The notes: a model not told the origin generated them from the sequence alone. 64,000 bases of DNA from Chitinophagaceae bacterium (GCA_016787085.1 JAEUVJ010000028.1:1-64000); one strand, 5' to 3'; numbered from the stretch's first letter, positions 24,243 through 34,275 are shown. Made by a program: numbers and translations.

Positions 24243-25457
24243 TCAGCGCTGGCTGGCGATCAGCAGGTTCAGGTCGGTGTATTTGAGATCGAACCTTTCA
24301 CTGAGATAGAAATTGGTCAGCGAGCCTTTGAAAAGATAAATGCCGCTGCGCAGGTGTATCTTATGCCAGACCAGTTTTTCAAAACCACCTTCATCGCCAG
24401 CTTCAAGCAACAGGGGCATCAGTACATTACTGATGGCCTGGGAGGCAGTACGGGCAAAACCTGAAGGGATGTTCGGAACGCAGTAGTGTATCACGCCATA
24501 CTTCATGAATATGGGGTGCTCGTGCGAAGTGATCTCAGATGTTTCAAAACAACCGCCGCGGTCAATGCTGACATCTATCACTACTGATCCGGGCCGCATA
24601 TTACTCACCATTTCTTCGGTGACCACCATCGGTGTTCTGCCTGTTTCAGAACTTAAAGCGCCAACGGCCACTTCACAGGTCTTTAACTGCTTGGCCAGCA
24701 TCCTGGGCTCTATTACCGATGTCCATAAACGATGACCAATATTATTCTGTAATCGTTTCAGACGATATACGCTATTGTCGAATACTTTTACCGATGCGCC
24801 CAGTGCCAATGCAGCCCTCGCCGCATATTCACCTACAATACCTGCGCCGATAATTATGACCTTTGTCGGAGCAATACCGGAGATACCGCCCAGCAACACG
24901 CCTTTTCCATGGTTGGCGGAACTTAAATACTGCGCAGCGATCAGCATCACAGCGCTCCCTGCAATTTCACTCATGCTGCGAACGATGGGATACGAGTCGC
25001 TGTCATCCTTCAGATTCTCAAATGAAATAGCGGTGATCTTTTTGTCCATCATCTTTTCCAGCAGGTCGGCCTTCAGAACGGAAAGATGAATAGGAGAGAT
25101 GATGACCTGGTTGAATTGAAGCAAAGGAATATCTTCTTCGATAATGGGGGCGCTTTTTACCAATACGGGGCATTTAAAAACCTCCGCCCGGTCATATACG
25201 ATCCTGGCGCCCGCTTCACTATAGTCTTTGTCCCTGTAATGAGAAGCTTCCCCGGCATTGTGTTCGATCACTACGCTATGGCCGTTATTGATCAGTACGC
25301 TTACTGCATCCGGTACTAAGGCAATACGGTTTTCCTGGAAGGCGATCTCCTTCGGGATACCGATCATCATACCCTGGGACTTTGGTTTAATGTCCAGCGT
25401 TTCTTCTAAGGTTTCGTAGCTGAAAGAGGTGCTGATCTTTGGTTTTTGCTGGCTCAT
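24243..25457 (-). CDS. ald: Alanine dehydrogenase
   Basis: A 404-residue NAD-dependent enzyme that converts alanine to pyruvate and ammonia, or works in reverse. The Ald/PNT N-terminal domain starts IGIPKEIAFQENRIALVPDAV and includes the catalytic His region. The Rossmann motif is IIIGAGIVGEYAARAALALGA, followed by VFDNSVYRLKRLQNNIG. The conserved SIDRGGCFETSEITSHEHP and VPNIPSGFARTASQAISN are present. The C-terminal tail beyond residue 360 is somewhat longer than in the E. coli-type enzymes but common in Bacteroidota. It stops four bases from the rhodanese gene, converging with it. Confidence 0.92.
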   Translation of the reverse strand: MSQQKPKISTSFSYETLEETLDIKPKSQGMMIGIPKEIAFQENRIALVPDAVSVLINNGHSVVIEHNAGEASHYRDKDYSEAGARIVYDRAEVFKCPVLVKSAPIIEEDIPLLQFNQVIISPIHLSVLKADLLEKMMDKKITAISFENLKDDSDSYPIVRSMSEIAGSAVMLIAAQYLSSANHGKGVLLGGISGIAPTKVIIIGAGIVGEYAARAALALGASVKVFDNSVYRLKRLQNNIGHRLWTSVIEPRMLAKQLKTCEVAVGALSSETGRTPMVVTEEMVSNMRPGSVVIDVSIDRGGCFETSEITSHEHPIFMKYGVIHYCVPNIPSGFARTASQAISNVLMPLLLEAGDEGGFEKLVWHKIHLRSGIYLFKGSLTNFYLSERFDLKYTDLNLLIASQR

Positions 25458-25499
25458 GCAGAGTTCACTCCCTTTTGGACCGGGGATTTCAAAATTAGC

Positions 25500-25925
25500 T
25501 TATTTATAGGCTATCCGCAACTTCCTGTGAGTGGAATCTATAATATCTAAATAAACATGCAGGGTGTCTTCGGGGAATATGCCCGGGGCCTTTTCAGGCC
25601 ATTCTACCAGGCAAATATTACCACTGTACAAACAATCCTCTACTCCGGCCTGTAACGCCTCTTCTTCGTTTTTCAGCCGGTACAGGTCGAGATGAAACAT
25701 CCTTTGGATAAGGCCATTTTCTGTATAAGCATATTCATTGATGATAGAAAAGGTAGGACTGCCTACGGTGTCTTTTACACCTTTTTCCTGACAAAGAGCA
25801 TGAATAAAGGTTGTTTTTCCGGCCCCCATCTGTCCATGAAAAGCCAGTACCCGGGCATTGCCGGCAGCATCCCATAATTTTTCAGCTGCTTCTTTTATCG
25901 TGTCCAGTGAAAAATGAAACTCCAT
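25500..25925 (-). CDS. tsaE: tRNA threonylcarbamoyladenosine biosynthesis ATPase
   Basis: A 141-residue ATPase needed with TsaB and TsaD to form t6A37 in ANN-decoding tRNAs. The Walker A motif is GQMGAGKTTFI, then VGSPTFSIINEY, the FHLDLYRL segment and LVEWPEKA. It lies 42 bases upstream of ald on the same strand and may be co-transcribed. A TATTTTTG box ends only five bases before the ATG, which suggests a leaderless message. Confidence 0.93.
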   Translation of the reverse strand: MEFHFSLDTIKEAAEKLWDAAGNARVLAFHGQMGAGKTTFIHALCQEKGVKDTVGSPTFSIINEYAYTENGLIQRMFHLDLYRLKNEEEALQAGVEDCLYSGNICLVEWPEKAPGIFPEDTLHVYLDIIDSTHRKLRIAYK

Positions 25926-25929
25926 TGCA

Positions 25930-25937
25930 CAAAAATA
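25930..25937 (-). promoter_or_regulatory. TAnnTTTG box abutting the tsaE start
   Basis: Minus-strand TATTTTTG. The predicted transcription start falls on or next to the ATG at 25925. Confidence 0.45.
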
Positions 25938-26020
25938 ACAGGAATAGCAACCATGTTGCCAAGATATTGTTGTAAGTCATGGACAGGCCAGAAGGCATTT
26001 GATAATTTTGCAGCATGGAT

Positions 26021-26089
26021 CCCACAAAGACACAAAAATGCACAAAGAAATATTATTAACGTACTTAGTGGCCTTTGCAGCTTTGTGGG
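26021..26089. repeat. Imperfect palindrome upstream of the metal ATPase
   Basis: CCCACAAAG (26021-26029) pairs with CTTTGTGGG (26081-26089); further partial pairing continues inward (ACAAAA..GCAC against GTGGCCTTTGC). The phrase CACAAAGACACAAAAATGCAC resembles a repeat family common between genes of Bacteroidota. Confidence 0.45.
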
Positions 26090-26107
26090 AAATGCTAATA
26101 CTGAATT

Positions 26108-28246
26108 ATGGAAAAAATTCAATGGAAAGTAGAAGGAATGGATTGCACCAATTGTGCTCTTACTATCCGCCGTTACCTGGAAAAGGAAGGAATGAAGGAG
26201 GTAAAAGTGAATTTTGGTACAGGTGATGTTCTCTTTGACTTGAATGGTAACAGTACAAAAGAAAAGTTAGCTGCCGGCATAAAGGGCCTGGGTTATACAA
26301 TAGTTAGTGATCAATCGGGAGCGACTAACAAGCAACTGGTAGCCGGCAACCGGAAACCTTTTCTTTCCACTCATCTTCAGCGATTCTGGTTCTGCCTTCC
26401 TTTTACGGTCATCCTGATGCTGCATATGATCCCGGGTGTGCATATTGATTGGCTGATGAATCCCATGGTGCAACTGGGATTAAGTCTTCCTGTTTATATT
26501 GTCGGGATGAGTTTTTTTGGAAAAAGTGCCTGGAAAAGTTTACGCAACGGGATACCCAATATGAATGTCCTCATCGCAGTGGGGGCAACGGCTGCCTTTG
26601 TATATAGTTTATACGGCACACTTAGCGGGCAGGCGGAGCACTACATGTTTTATGAAACGGCTGCTACTATCATTACACTGGTCTTTCTCGGTAATTATAT
26701 GGAAGATGCTTCCGTTCATTCTACCCAGCGGGAACTGAACAAGCTGGCCAAATCGCAGAAAGTAATGGCCAATATGATCGCTTATGATGATCAGCATAAC
26801 GAACAGGTATTCCCGGTAGAGAATACAGAACTACGTACGGGGGATCTTATTTTGATTAAAAGCGGTGAGCAGGTACCGGCTGATTGTAAAATATTATGGG
26901 GTGATGTGCATGTCAATGAATCTTTATTGACAGGTGAAAGTGTGCCTATACACAAAGTGAGCAAGGACAAACTGATCAGCGGAAGTATTATTCATGACGG
27001 AACAGTAAAGGCGCAGGTGACGGCAGTCGGTAATGATACTGTTTTGGCAGGCATCATTAACCTGGTGAAACGGGCACAGGGAGAAAAACCGCCTGTCCAG
27101 CTATTGGCTGATAAGATCAGCGCCGTATTTGTTCCCGTAGTACTGGGTATTGCAGCAGTGACATGGATAGTCAGCTGGATCGTATTAGGTGATTTTACCG
27201 AGGCATTGATGAGAAGTATTGCTGTGCTGGTGATCGCCTGTCCCTGTGCAATGGGGTTAGCCACACCCGCGGCTATTGCGGTAGGATTGGGACGCGGTGC
27301 ACGGAACGGCATCTTATTTCGCAATGCTACCAGCCTGGAGTCATTCAAGGATATTCAACAGGTAGTGTTTGATAAAACAGGCACATTGACCACCGGTAAG
27401 TTCACCATCGGTAACTGGCAACTGACCAGCGCTGTTGTGAATGAGGAAGAATTTAAACGGATTGTGTATTCGTTGGAAAAATACTCCAACCACCCGATAG
27501 CTGTAAGCATTACGGCTGCCTGGAAAATAAAGGGTGAGATACGATGGAAAAAAGTGGAAGAGATAAAAGGGCAAGGTATGATGGCTGAAGATAAAGAAGG
27601 CAATATTTATACAGCCGGGTCATTTAAAAATGCAGCGCATCTCATTACAGAAGACGGTCATAATGTTTATATCGCCAGGAATGGGAATACCCTCGGATGG
27701 GTGGATGTAACTGATGAGATCAGGCCTGAAGCGAAAACTGTTGTGAACTATTTGCATGCTCAAAATATAAAGACAGTATTATTAAGCGGAGATAAAAATG
27801 ACCGGGTAAAAAAGTTAGCGGATTATCTGGGGATTGACGCAGTGATCGCTGAGCAGACGCCTGAACAAAAATTACAAAAAGTAGCCGAATTAAATGCCGT
27901 AGCGCCGACAGCTATGGTGGGTGATGGCATCAACGATGCGCCGGCCTTAGCAAAGGCAACGATTGGTATTTCCCTGAGTGATGCATCACAGATCGCAACA
28001 CAAACGGCACAGGTAGTACTTATGAACAGCGGATTGACAAAGCTACCCACTGCACTCGGTCTTGGTAAGCATACCTATCTTACTATTAAACAAAATCTTT
28101 TCTGGGCGTTTGCCTATAACATTGTAGCCATTCCTGTTGCTGCGCTGGGTTTTCTGACACCTGCCTTCGGGGCATTGGTAATGGGATTGAGTGATGTGGT
28201 GCTGGCCATCAATTCGGGAAGACTGTTCGTAAAAAAAGTTGAATAG
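26108..28246 (+). CDS. Heavy-metal P1B-type ATPase (probable copper exporter)
   Basis: A 712-residue transporter that pumps a soft metal out of the cytoplasm. An HMA domain with CTNC (13-16) comes first. Then come membrane helices from about residue 90, LLTGES (actuator), the CPC transport motif (ACPCAMGLATPAA, near 377), DKTGTLT phosphorylation site, HP in YSNHPIAV, and GDGINDAPALA hinge. CPC plus this layout fits Cu(I)/Ag(I) class P1B-1 more than zinc, and the copper-type locus 2 kb away agrees. The N-terminal domain is single. The start (26108) gives MEKIQWKVEGMDCTNC. Confidence 0.9.
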   Translation: MEKIQWKVEGMDCTNCALTIRRYLEKEGMKEVKVNFGTGDVLFDLNGNSTKEKLAAGIKGLGYTIVSDQSGATNKQLVAGNRKPFLSTHLQRFWFCLPFTVILMLHMIPGVHIDWLMNPMVQLGLSLPVYIVGMSFFGKSAWKSLRNGIPNMNVLIAVGATAAFVYSLYGTLSGQAEHYMFYETAATIITLVFLGNYMEDASVHSTQRELNKLAKSQKVMANMIAYDDQHNEQVFPVENTELRTGDLILIKSGEQVPADCKILWGDVHVNESLLTGESVPIHKVSKDKLISGSIIHDGTVKAQVTAVGNDTVLAGIINLVKRAQGEKPPVQLLADKISAVFVPVVLGIAAVTWIVSWIVLGDFTEALMRSIAVLVIACPCAMGLATPAAIAVGLGRGARNGILFRNATSLESFKDIQQVVFDKTGTLTTGKFTIGNWQLTSAVVNEEEFKRIVYSLEKYSNHPIAVSITAAWKIKGEIRWKKVEEIKGQGMMAEDKEGNIYTAGSFKNAAHLITEDGHNVYIARNGNTLGWVDVTDEIRPEAKTVVNYLHAQNIKTVLLSGDKNDRVKKLADYLGIDAVIAEQTPEQKLQKVAELNAVAPTAMVGDGINDAPALAKATIGISLSDASQIATQTAQVVLMNSGLTKLPTALGLGKHTYLTIKQNLFWAFAYNIVAIPVAALGFLTPAFGALVMGLSDVVLAINSGRLFVKKVE

Positions 28247-28285
28247 CCCCAGTTTGCCTAACTTCATTATTTCAGATACTTTTTC

Positions 28286-30190
28286 TTGCTTACTATTCAC
28301 CAGATATTAAAACAATACTGGGGCTTCGATTCCTTTCGCCCTTTGCAGGAAGATGTCATTCGTTCTGTGCTGTCAGGCCATGATACGCTGGCCCTGATGC
28401 CTACCGGTGGCGGTAAATCGCTTTGCTTCCAGGTGCCTGCTATGTGCCAGGAAGGCATGTGTCTTGTGATCTCCCCGCTTATCGCTTTAATGAAAGACCA
28501 GGTGGAGAATCTCAGGAGAAAGAATATCACTGCCTATTCGATCTTCTCCGGTATGAGCCGTAAAGAAGTGATTCATACTTTGGAAACGGTGACGAACAGT
28601 AATTGCAAATTCCTGTATGTATCACCTGAGCGATTGGAAACTGCTTTGTTCAAAGAATATCTGCCGGGAATGAACATTACTCTTATCGCTGTTGATGAAG
28701 CACATTGTATCTCGCAATGGGGATATGATTTCAGACCGCCGTACCTGCGTATCGCTAAGTTGAGGGAAGAATTACCAGATGTGCCTGTATTGGCATTGAC
28801 GGCTTCGGCCACAGCGGAAGTGCAGCAGGATATCTGCGACAAATTGCATTTTAATAAGTCCATTGTTTTCAGGCAATCTTTTGAACGAGCCAATCTTTCT
28901 TACAGTGTTTTTAAGGTGGACTCACGGATCAATAAGATCATTGAGATACTGAAAAATGTACCGGGTACAGGCATTGTGTATTGTAAAAGCCGTAAACGAA
29001 CCAAAGAAATCAGCGAGTTATTGCAGTTGCAGGGCATAGCTGCCAATTATTATCATGCCGGTTTGCTACAGGAAGAACGCAATAGCAGGCAGGAAGCATG
29101 GATCAATAATAAAGTAAGAGTGATCGTCTGTACCAATGCATTTGGAATGGGTATTGATAAGCCGGATGTACGGACCGTGATACACGCGGATGCTCCTGAT
29201 TGTTTAGAAAACTATTACCAGGAGGCAGGCCGTGCGGGAAGGGATGGAAAAACGGCTTATGCTGTTTTGCTGTACGATGAACGGGAATTGCAGGAGCTGC
29301 ACGAAATGACAGCCATACGCTTCCCATCACAAAATGATATCCGGAATGTGTACCATGCCGTAGCTAACTATTTGCAGATACCGTCGGGCACGGGGGTGGG
29401 AGAATATTATGATTTTGACCTGCCTGATTTTCTCCGGAAGTTCAAAATGAACACGCATACTGTAGTCTATTCATTAAAAGCGTTGGAACAGGAGGGTTGG
29501 CTTTCTTTCAATGAGCAGGTCTTTCTGCCGTCAACGGTACAATTCACGGCTACCAAAGATCACTTATACCAGTTTGAGAAAGATAACCCGGTACTGGAAC
29601 CGGTCATCAAATCCTTACTCAGAGCTTATGGAGGAATATTTGATCATGCCTGTACTATATCCGAGCTGCAGGTAGCGCAACTGGCCCGTAAAGAGGCTGA
29701 GAAAGTAAAGAAGCAGTTGCTGCAATTACATGCGGCCCGTATCATTGATTACACACCCAGGAAAGATTCACCTCAATTGCTGTTGTTGCGAAACAGGGTG
29801 AAAGCAGAGGAACTTACGGTCAATGTCACTGCGTACCATAAGCGCAAAGAAATATTTCAGCAGCGGGTGGGGGAAATCGTCCGCTATGCAAAAGAAGAAG
29901 CAGAATGCCGCAGCCGGATGATCGGTGTTTATTTTGGCGATAAGGATATCAGGTCGTGCGGTATCTGTGATAATTGTCTCCGGCGAAAAGCAGTAACACT
30001 GACAAGGGAGGAATTTGAAAACATTCATTCCCGGATCGCTGGCATACTAATAACGGAACGATTACCCGTCAAAGAACTGATGCAGCGATTGAATGGTATC
30101 AAAAAGGAAAAGGCATGGAAGGTGATCGAGTTTTTGCAGGCAGAGAATAAGATCGAAATGGATACTAAAGGGATATTGTTGTTAAAATAA
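28286..30190 (+). CDS. recQ: ATP-dependent DNA helicase RecQ
   Basis: A 634-residue helicase for repair of stalled forks. Motif I is MPTGGGKSLCFQVP, the DEAH box is AVDEAHCISQWGYDFRP, the motif VI region is NYYQEAGRAGRDG, and the zinc-binding cysteines are in EAECRSRMIGVYF and RSCGICDNC. No clear HRDC domain is seen, so it is the short RecQ type. The reading frame opens with a TTG at 28286; no in-frame ATG occurs before motif I, so TTG is probably used. The stop overlaps the end of the converging HerA-like gene by nine bases. Confidence 0.92.
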   Translation: MLTIHQILKQYWGFDSFRPLQEDVIRSVLSGHDTLALMPTGGGKSLCFQVPAMCQEGMCLVISPLIALMKDQVENLRRKNITAYSIFSGMSRKEVIHTLETVTNSNCKFLYVSPERLETALFKEYLPGMNITLIAVDEAHCISQWGYDFRPPYLRIAKLREELPDVPVLALTASATAEVQQDICDKLHFNKSIVFRQSFERANLSYSVFKVDSRINKIIEILKNVPGTGIVYCKSRKRTKEISELLQLQGIAANYYHAGLLQEERNSRQEAWINNKVRVIVCTNAFGMGIDKPDVRTVIHADAPDCLENYYQEAGRAGRDGKTAYAVLLYDERELQELHEMTAIRFPSQNDIRNVYHAVANYLQIPSGTGVGEYYDFDLPDFLRKFKMNTHTVVYSLKALEQEGWLSFNEQVFLPSTVQFTATKDHLYQFEKDNPVLEPVIKSLLRAYGGIFDHACTISELQVAQLARKEAEKVKKQLLQLHAARIIDYTPRKDSPQLLLLRNRVKAEELTVNVTAYHKRKEIFQQRVGEIVRYAKEEAECRSRMIGVYFGDKDIRSCGICDNCLRRKAVTLTREEFENIHSRIAGILITERLPVKELMQRLNGIKKEKAWKVIEFLQAENKIEMDTKGILLLK

Positions 30191-31741
30191 ACTTTTTTTC
30201 CTGCTTCTTCCGCCCAAACCCAATGCACCCAGTAATGACCTCACGATCGTGTTACCTGCCGTACGGGTCATACTCTTCACTACAGGGTCATCAAAGAACC
30301 CTTTTTCTTTTTTGGTGGTCGTCTTTGTTGTTTTAGCTTCCTTTTCTTCTTCCTGCTGTTTTTTGACCTCTTCTGTTCTTTCTGCAGCTTCATTCAGCTT
30401 CTCAGTCAGTATCTCATAAGCGCTTTTGCTATCAATGACCTGGTTGTATTTGCCGGCGATCTTTGATGCAGCAACGATCCCGTCTATTTCTGCATCGGTC
30501 AGTATGTCCATGCGACTTTGCGGCGGTCTTACCATACAATGTACAAGGGGAGTGGGGATGCCCTTTTCATTCAGCACGGTTACAAAGGCTTCGCCGGTTC
30601 CTAATTGTGTGATCAGGTCTTCTGTTTTATAGAATGCAGTTTCAGGATAGTTCTCCGATGTTTGTTTGATTACTTTCCTGTCTGCCGCCGTAAAGGCCCT
30701 TAATGCATGCTGCACTTTTAATCCTAATTGCGCCAGTACGGAAGCTGGTACATCCATTGGATTCTGCGTACAGAAATAGATACCGATCCCTTTGGAACGG
30801 ATCAGCTTGATGATCGTTTCGATCTGTTGTAACAATGCATCATTCGCCTCCTGGAATATGAGATGGGCTTCGTCAATGAACATGACGAGTTTGGGCTTAT
30901 CCAGATCGCCTTCTTCAGGACAGATGGCATATAATTCTGCCAGCAATTGCAGCATGAAGGTCGAGAAGAGTTTAGGCCTGTCCTGCAGATCGGTCACCCG
31001 TACAATCGAAATGATGCCGCGGCCATCATTGCCGATACGCATCAGGTCATCTACTTCAAAACTTTTTTCTCCAAAGAATACATCAGCGCCCTGTTGCTGC
31101 AACTCGATCACTTTACGGAGAATAGTGCCGGTAGAAGTAGTAGATATTTTGCCGTATGTCTTTTCTAATTCTGCCTTCCCTTCATCACTGACAAACTGCA
31201 ATACCTTGATAAAATCCTTCAGATCGAGCAAGGGTAGTTTGCTGTCGTCGCAGTATTTGAAGATCATAGCGACAAAACCGCCCTGTGTATCGTTCAGTCC
31301 CAATATTTTTGATAACAGTACCGGCCCGAATTCGCTGACCGTAGCCCGTAGTCTAACCCCTTTCTGATTGCTTAACGTGAGCAGGTCAACCGGGCTGGCC
31401 TGTGGTTTGAATTCGATATTCAGTTTCTGGCAACGTTCGGTTATTTTATCATTGACAGTTCCTGCAGCAGCAATACCGCTCAGGTCACCTTTGATATCCA
31501 TCATCAGTACCGGGATGCTGGCATTGCTTAACTGTTCTGCCAGTACCTGCAGTGTTTTGGTTTTACCGGTACCTGTCGCCCCCGCGATCAGGCCATGGCG
31601 GTTCAGTGTTTTCATCGGGACCAGCACATCGGTTCCGCTTACTACCTGCCCATCCAGCATAGCACAACCGATCTTAAAACTTTCGCCTTTGAAAGTATAG
31701 CCGTCTTTTACTGCCTGTAAAAATTTTGCACTGTCAGCCAT
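30182..31741 (-). CDS. HerA-like ATPase (DUF853 family)
   Basis: A 519-residue ATPase of the FtsK/HerA superfamily. Walker A is GATGTGKTKTLQVLAEQL, Walker B MFIDEAHLIF, with the family-specific DIKGDLSGIA and TQNPMDVP. Relatives (YjgR in E. coli) are of unknown role; a link to DNA or membrane processes is inferred. A charged, lysine- and glutamate-rich coiled stretch (about 445-480, VKKQQEEEKEAKTTKTT) precedes the C-terminal tail GALGLGGRSRKKSLF. Its 3' end overlaps recQ convergently. Confidence 0.88.
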   Translation of the reverse strand: MADSAKFLQAVKDGYTFKGESFKIGCAMLDGQVVSGTDVLVPMKTLNRHGLIAGATGTGKTKTLQVLAEQLSNASIPVLMMDIKGDLSGIAAAGTVNDKITERCQKLNIEFKPQASPVDLLTLSNQKGVRLRATVSEFGPVLLSKILGLNDTQGGFVAMIFKYCDDSKLPLLDLKDFIKVLQFVSDEGKAELEKTYGKISTTSTGTILRKVIELQQQGADVFFGEKSFEVDDLMRIGNDGRGIISIVRVTDLQDRPKLFSTFMLQLLAELYAICPEEGDLDKPKLVMFIDEAHLIFQEANDALLQQIETIIKLIRSKGIGIYFCTQNPMDVPASVLAQLGLKVQHALRAFTAADRKVIKQTSENYPETAFYKTEDLITQLGTGEAFVTVLNEKGIPTPLVHCMVRPPQSRMDILTDAEIDGIVAASKIAGKYNQVIDSKSAYEILTEKLNEAAERTEEVKKQQEEEKEAKTTKTTTKKEKGFFDDPVVKSMTRTAGNTIVRSLLGALGLGGRSRKKSLF

Positions 31742-31824
31742 TGTTCAATTTTTTTGAAAGGTATAGGAAATGAAGGAATATCAAACCTGATTGTCTTATT
31801 AATCGTTAGCGCATATCTGAGATA

Positions 31825-32202
31825 TTAAAGCTCTTCTTCCCGCTCCAGCATCAGTATCGCCCCCTGCGGCACGATAAAGTATTTCTCCTTTTCATACATT
31901 ACTTCCGTGGCGCCGCTTAGTAAAAAGATAGCAAGGTCTCCTTCTTTGGCCTGCAGCGGCAGGTATTTTACTTTTTCTTCCTCTCCTTTCCAGGGTTCAT
32001 CGTCAATGGGCACTGGTATTGCATAACCGGGTCCGGTCTTGATCACGTATCCTTGTTGTACTTTTTCTTTTTCCTGTACCCCGGGAGGCAGGTACAATCC
32101 GCTGGCGGTACGTTCATCCGGGCGGGTAGGTTTGATCAGGATGCGGTCGCCGATCACAATAAGTTTCTTCAGGCGGTTATCGGGAGTAACATGCATTGCC
32201 AT
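31825..32202 (-). CDS. GroES-like co-chaperone, not linked to groEL
   Basis: A 125-residue GroES-type protein. The fold pattern is KLIVIGDRILIKPTRPDERTASGLYLPPGVQEKEKVQQGYVI, with the mobile loop shortened relative to standard GroES, then DLAIFLLSGATEV and a C-terminal VPQGAILMLE. Standard GroES is about 95 residues and is followed by groEL; here there is no groEL and an extra segment (DDEPWKGEEEKVKYLP) is present. It is best read as the lone GroES homologue found in many Bacteroidota, with an unknown client. A promoter box lies 18 bases upstream. Confidence 0.82.
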   Translation of the reverse strand: MAMHVTPDNRLKKLIVIGDRILIKPTRPDERTASGLYLPPGVQEKEKVQQGYVIKTGPGYAIPVPIDDEPWKGEEEKVKYLPLQAKEGDLAIFLLSGATEVMYEKEKYFIVPQGAILMLEREEEL

Positions 32203-32219
32203 ATTGTAAAATTGAACAG

Positions 32220-32227
32220 CAAAAATA
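32220..32227 (-). promoter_or_regulatory. TAnnTTTG box for the GroES-like gene
   Basis: Minus-strand TATTTTTG, 18 bases upstream of the start. The rest of the gap to 32413, which must also hold the response-regulator promoter, shows no other clear element. Confidence 0.45.
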
Positions 32228-32413
32228 AAAAATGCCCTTCAAAACCGTTTTGGAGACAGTCTTAACAAAAAATTAGTCGCTTGTTCAGATGTTTGGCAAA
32301 TGATTTACTTTTATTTGTTGCTTCCTGCTTCGCTGTGCCCGCATTCACAGTTCGTAATGTCCGGGCCGTTCAGAGCAGGAAAAAGAAACTAAATGATCTA
32401 AACTTTACAAACC

Positions 32414-33109
32414 ATGGATGCTAAAAAACCGAAAGTCTTATTGTGTGAAGATGATCCCAACCTGGGAAGTGTATTGAAAAACTATCTTGAACTGAATGAT
32501 TACGACGTAACCCTGGAAAGAGATGGCCGTCTTGGCCTGGCAGCTTTTCAGCGTGAAAAATTTGAGCTTTGCCTGCTGGATGTGATGATGCCGAATATGG
32601 ACGGCTTTACCCTGGCGGAAGAGATACGTGATGTGGATCCTGATATTCCACTGTTCTTCCTGAGTGCCAAAACAATGAAGGAAGATATAATTCAAGGATA
32701 CAAACTGGGTGCAGATGATTATATCACCAAGCCTTTTGACAGCGAAGTGCTGTTACTGAAGATAAAGGCGATCCTGAAACGCAATGAAGAGATCAATAAG
32801 GAAAGCGAGAACAAGGAGTTCGATCTTTCTACTTATCATTTCAATCCCAAACTGCGTCAATTGATTCATGGCGGTGTTACACAAACTTTGTCTCCTAAGG
32901 AGAATGAATTGCTGAAGATGCTGGCCGAGCATCTCAACGATCTGCTGCCAAGGGACCAGGCACTGAAAAAGATATGGGGCAGCGACACCTATTTTAATGG
33001 ACGCAGCATGGATGTGTATATTGCCAAACTGCGGAAATACCTGAAAGATGACCCTAAGATCGAAATCGTGAACATACACGGCAACGGGTTCAGGTTAGTG
33101 GTGCAATAG
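32414..33109 (+). CDS. OmpR/PhoB-type response regulator
   Basis: A 231-residue regulator. The receiver domain (4-120) has acidic residues in LLCEDDPN, the phospho-acceptor Asp in CLLDVMMPNMDGF, and Lys in YITKPFD. The C-terminal winged helix (about 130-231) ends with SMDVYIAKLRKYLKDDPKIEIVNIHGNGFRL. No histidine kinase is adjacent, so the partner is encoded elsewhere. It diverges from the GroES-like gene. Confidence 0.92.
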   Translation: MDAKKPKVLLCEDDPNLGSVLKNYLELNDYDVTLERDGRLGLAAFQREKFELCLLDVMMPNMDGFTLAEEIRDVDPDIPLFFLSAKTMKEDIIQGYKLGADDYITKPFDSEVLLLKIKAILKRNEEINKESENKEFDLSTYHFNPKLRQLIHGGVTQTLSPKENELLKMLAEHLNDLLPRDQALKKIWGSDTYFNGRSMDVYIAKLRKYLKDDPKIEIVNIHGNGFRLVVQ

Positions 33110-33134
33110 TCTGAATCCTGATTAATAAGATTAC

Positions 33135-33162
33135 AAGGATTACCCCGAAACCGGTAATCCTT
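33135..33162. terminator. Terminator between the response regulator and ruvB
   Basis: AAGGATTACC (33135-33144) pairs perfectly with GGTAATCCTT (33153-33162), followed by TTTTTT. It serves the plus-strand regulator gene and, as a stem with A-rich left flank, possibly also ruvB. Confidence 0.8.
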
Positions 33163-33164
33163 TT

Positions 33165-34193
33165 TTATTCGAAAAGGGTTCCGGTATTGCCCGGATCTTT
33201 TTTACCTAAGTGTTCATAGGCCTTAGCGGTTACTTCCCTTCCCCGGGGTGTTCGCTGAATAAAACCTTCCTGTATCAAAAAGGGTTCATACACCTCTTCC
33301 AGTGTACCCGGTTCTTCACCTACAGCCGTAGCAATGGTAGTAATACCGACAGGTCCACCCTTGAATTTTTCAATGATGGTCAGGAGAATTTTATTGTCCA
33401 TGTCATCCAGTCCATATTCGTCCACATTCAATGCTTTCAGCGCATGTTGTGTAATGCCAAGATCAATTTCACCGTCATTCAATACCTGTGCAAAGTCCCT
33501 GACCCTGCGCAAAAGACCATTAGCTATCCTTGGTGTACCACGGCTTCTTCTTCCTACTTCCTCAATGGCATCTTTGGATATCGTCGTTCCCAGGATAGCC
33601 GCTGAACGTTGTATGATCTTATTCAATGTGCCGGATGAATAATACTCCAGTCTTGATTTGATCGCAAAACGGGAAAGCAGGGGAGCAGTAAGAAGCCCGC
33701 TGCGGGTGGTAGCGCCGATCAATGTAAAAGGATTCAGGTTGATCTGTATGCTGCGTGCATTAGGTCCGCTGTCCACCATAATATCAATACGGTAATCCTC
33801 CATGGCAGCGTAGAGGTATTCTTCCACTACGGTACTCAGCCGGTGTATTTCATCAATGAATAAAACATCGTTGGGTTCGAGGTTGGTAAGCAAGCCTGCC
33901 AGGTCACCCGGTTTTTCGATCACCGGCCCTGAAGTTTCCCTGATATTCACCCCAAGTTCATTAGCCACTATCCGGGATAAAGTGGTCTTGCCTAACCCCG
34001 GAGGGCCATGAAATAAGACATGGTCCAATGCCTCGCCCCTGATCTTAGCAGCTTTTATGAAAATGCGGAGGTTCTCAATGATCTGTTCCTGTCCGGAAAA
34101 ATCTTTGATCTGCGCCGGCCGGATATTATTCTCAAACTCTTTATCAGCCGCACTCAACTGCTGCTTATCACTGCTCAGGTTGGGATTTGCCAT
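33165..34193 (-). CDS. ruvB: Holliday junction branch migration helicase RuvB
   Basis: A 342-residue motor that drives branch migration with RuvA. Walker A is [11 protein letters not shown], Walker [10 protein letters not shown], sensor region [17 protein letters not shown], and the C-terminal winged helix ends in [19 protein letters not shown]. Length and motifs are complete. It diverges from the marR gene. Confidence 0.96.
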   Translation of the reverse strand: MANPNLSSDKQQLSAADKEFENNIRPAQIKDFSGQEQIIENLRIFIKAAKIRGEALDHVLFHGPPGLGKTTLSRIVANELGVNIRETSGPVIEKPGDLAGLLTNLEPNDVLFIDEIHRLSTVVEEYLYAAMEDYRIDIMVDSGPNARSIQINLNPFTLIGATTRSGLLTAPLLSRFAIKSRLEYYSSGTLNKIIQRSAAILGTTISKDAIEEVGRRSRGTPRIANGLLRRVRDFAQVLNDGEIDLGITQHALKALNVDEYGLDDMDNKILLTIIEKFKGGPVGITTIATAVGEEPGTLEEVYEPFLIQEGFIQRTPRGREVTAKAYEHLGKKDPGNTGTLFE

Positions 34194-34249
34194 GACGTAA
34201 ATGTAGGAATAGGCTTTTGGAAAAGATTAAGAAATATTAAAATAAAAAT

Positions 34250-34265
34250 ATTTGCATATACAAAT
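34250..34265. promoter_or_regulatory. Operator palindrome in the marR promoter
   Basis: ATTTG-CATATA-CAAAT. It overlaps the -33 region (TTTG 34251-34254). A close match, TTGTATATACAA, lies upstream of the next gene (34736-34747). The pair probably binds the MarR protein encoded between them. Confidence 0.65.
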
Positions 34266-34275
34266 AAAATCATTT

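Noticed and set aside
26108..28246. The P-type ATPase as part of one operon with the OprC-like receptor
   Set aside because: ald and tsaE lie between on the opposite strand, so a shared transcript is impossible, although a shared metal remains plausible.
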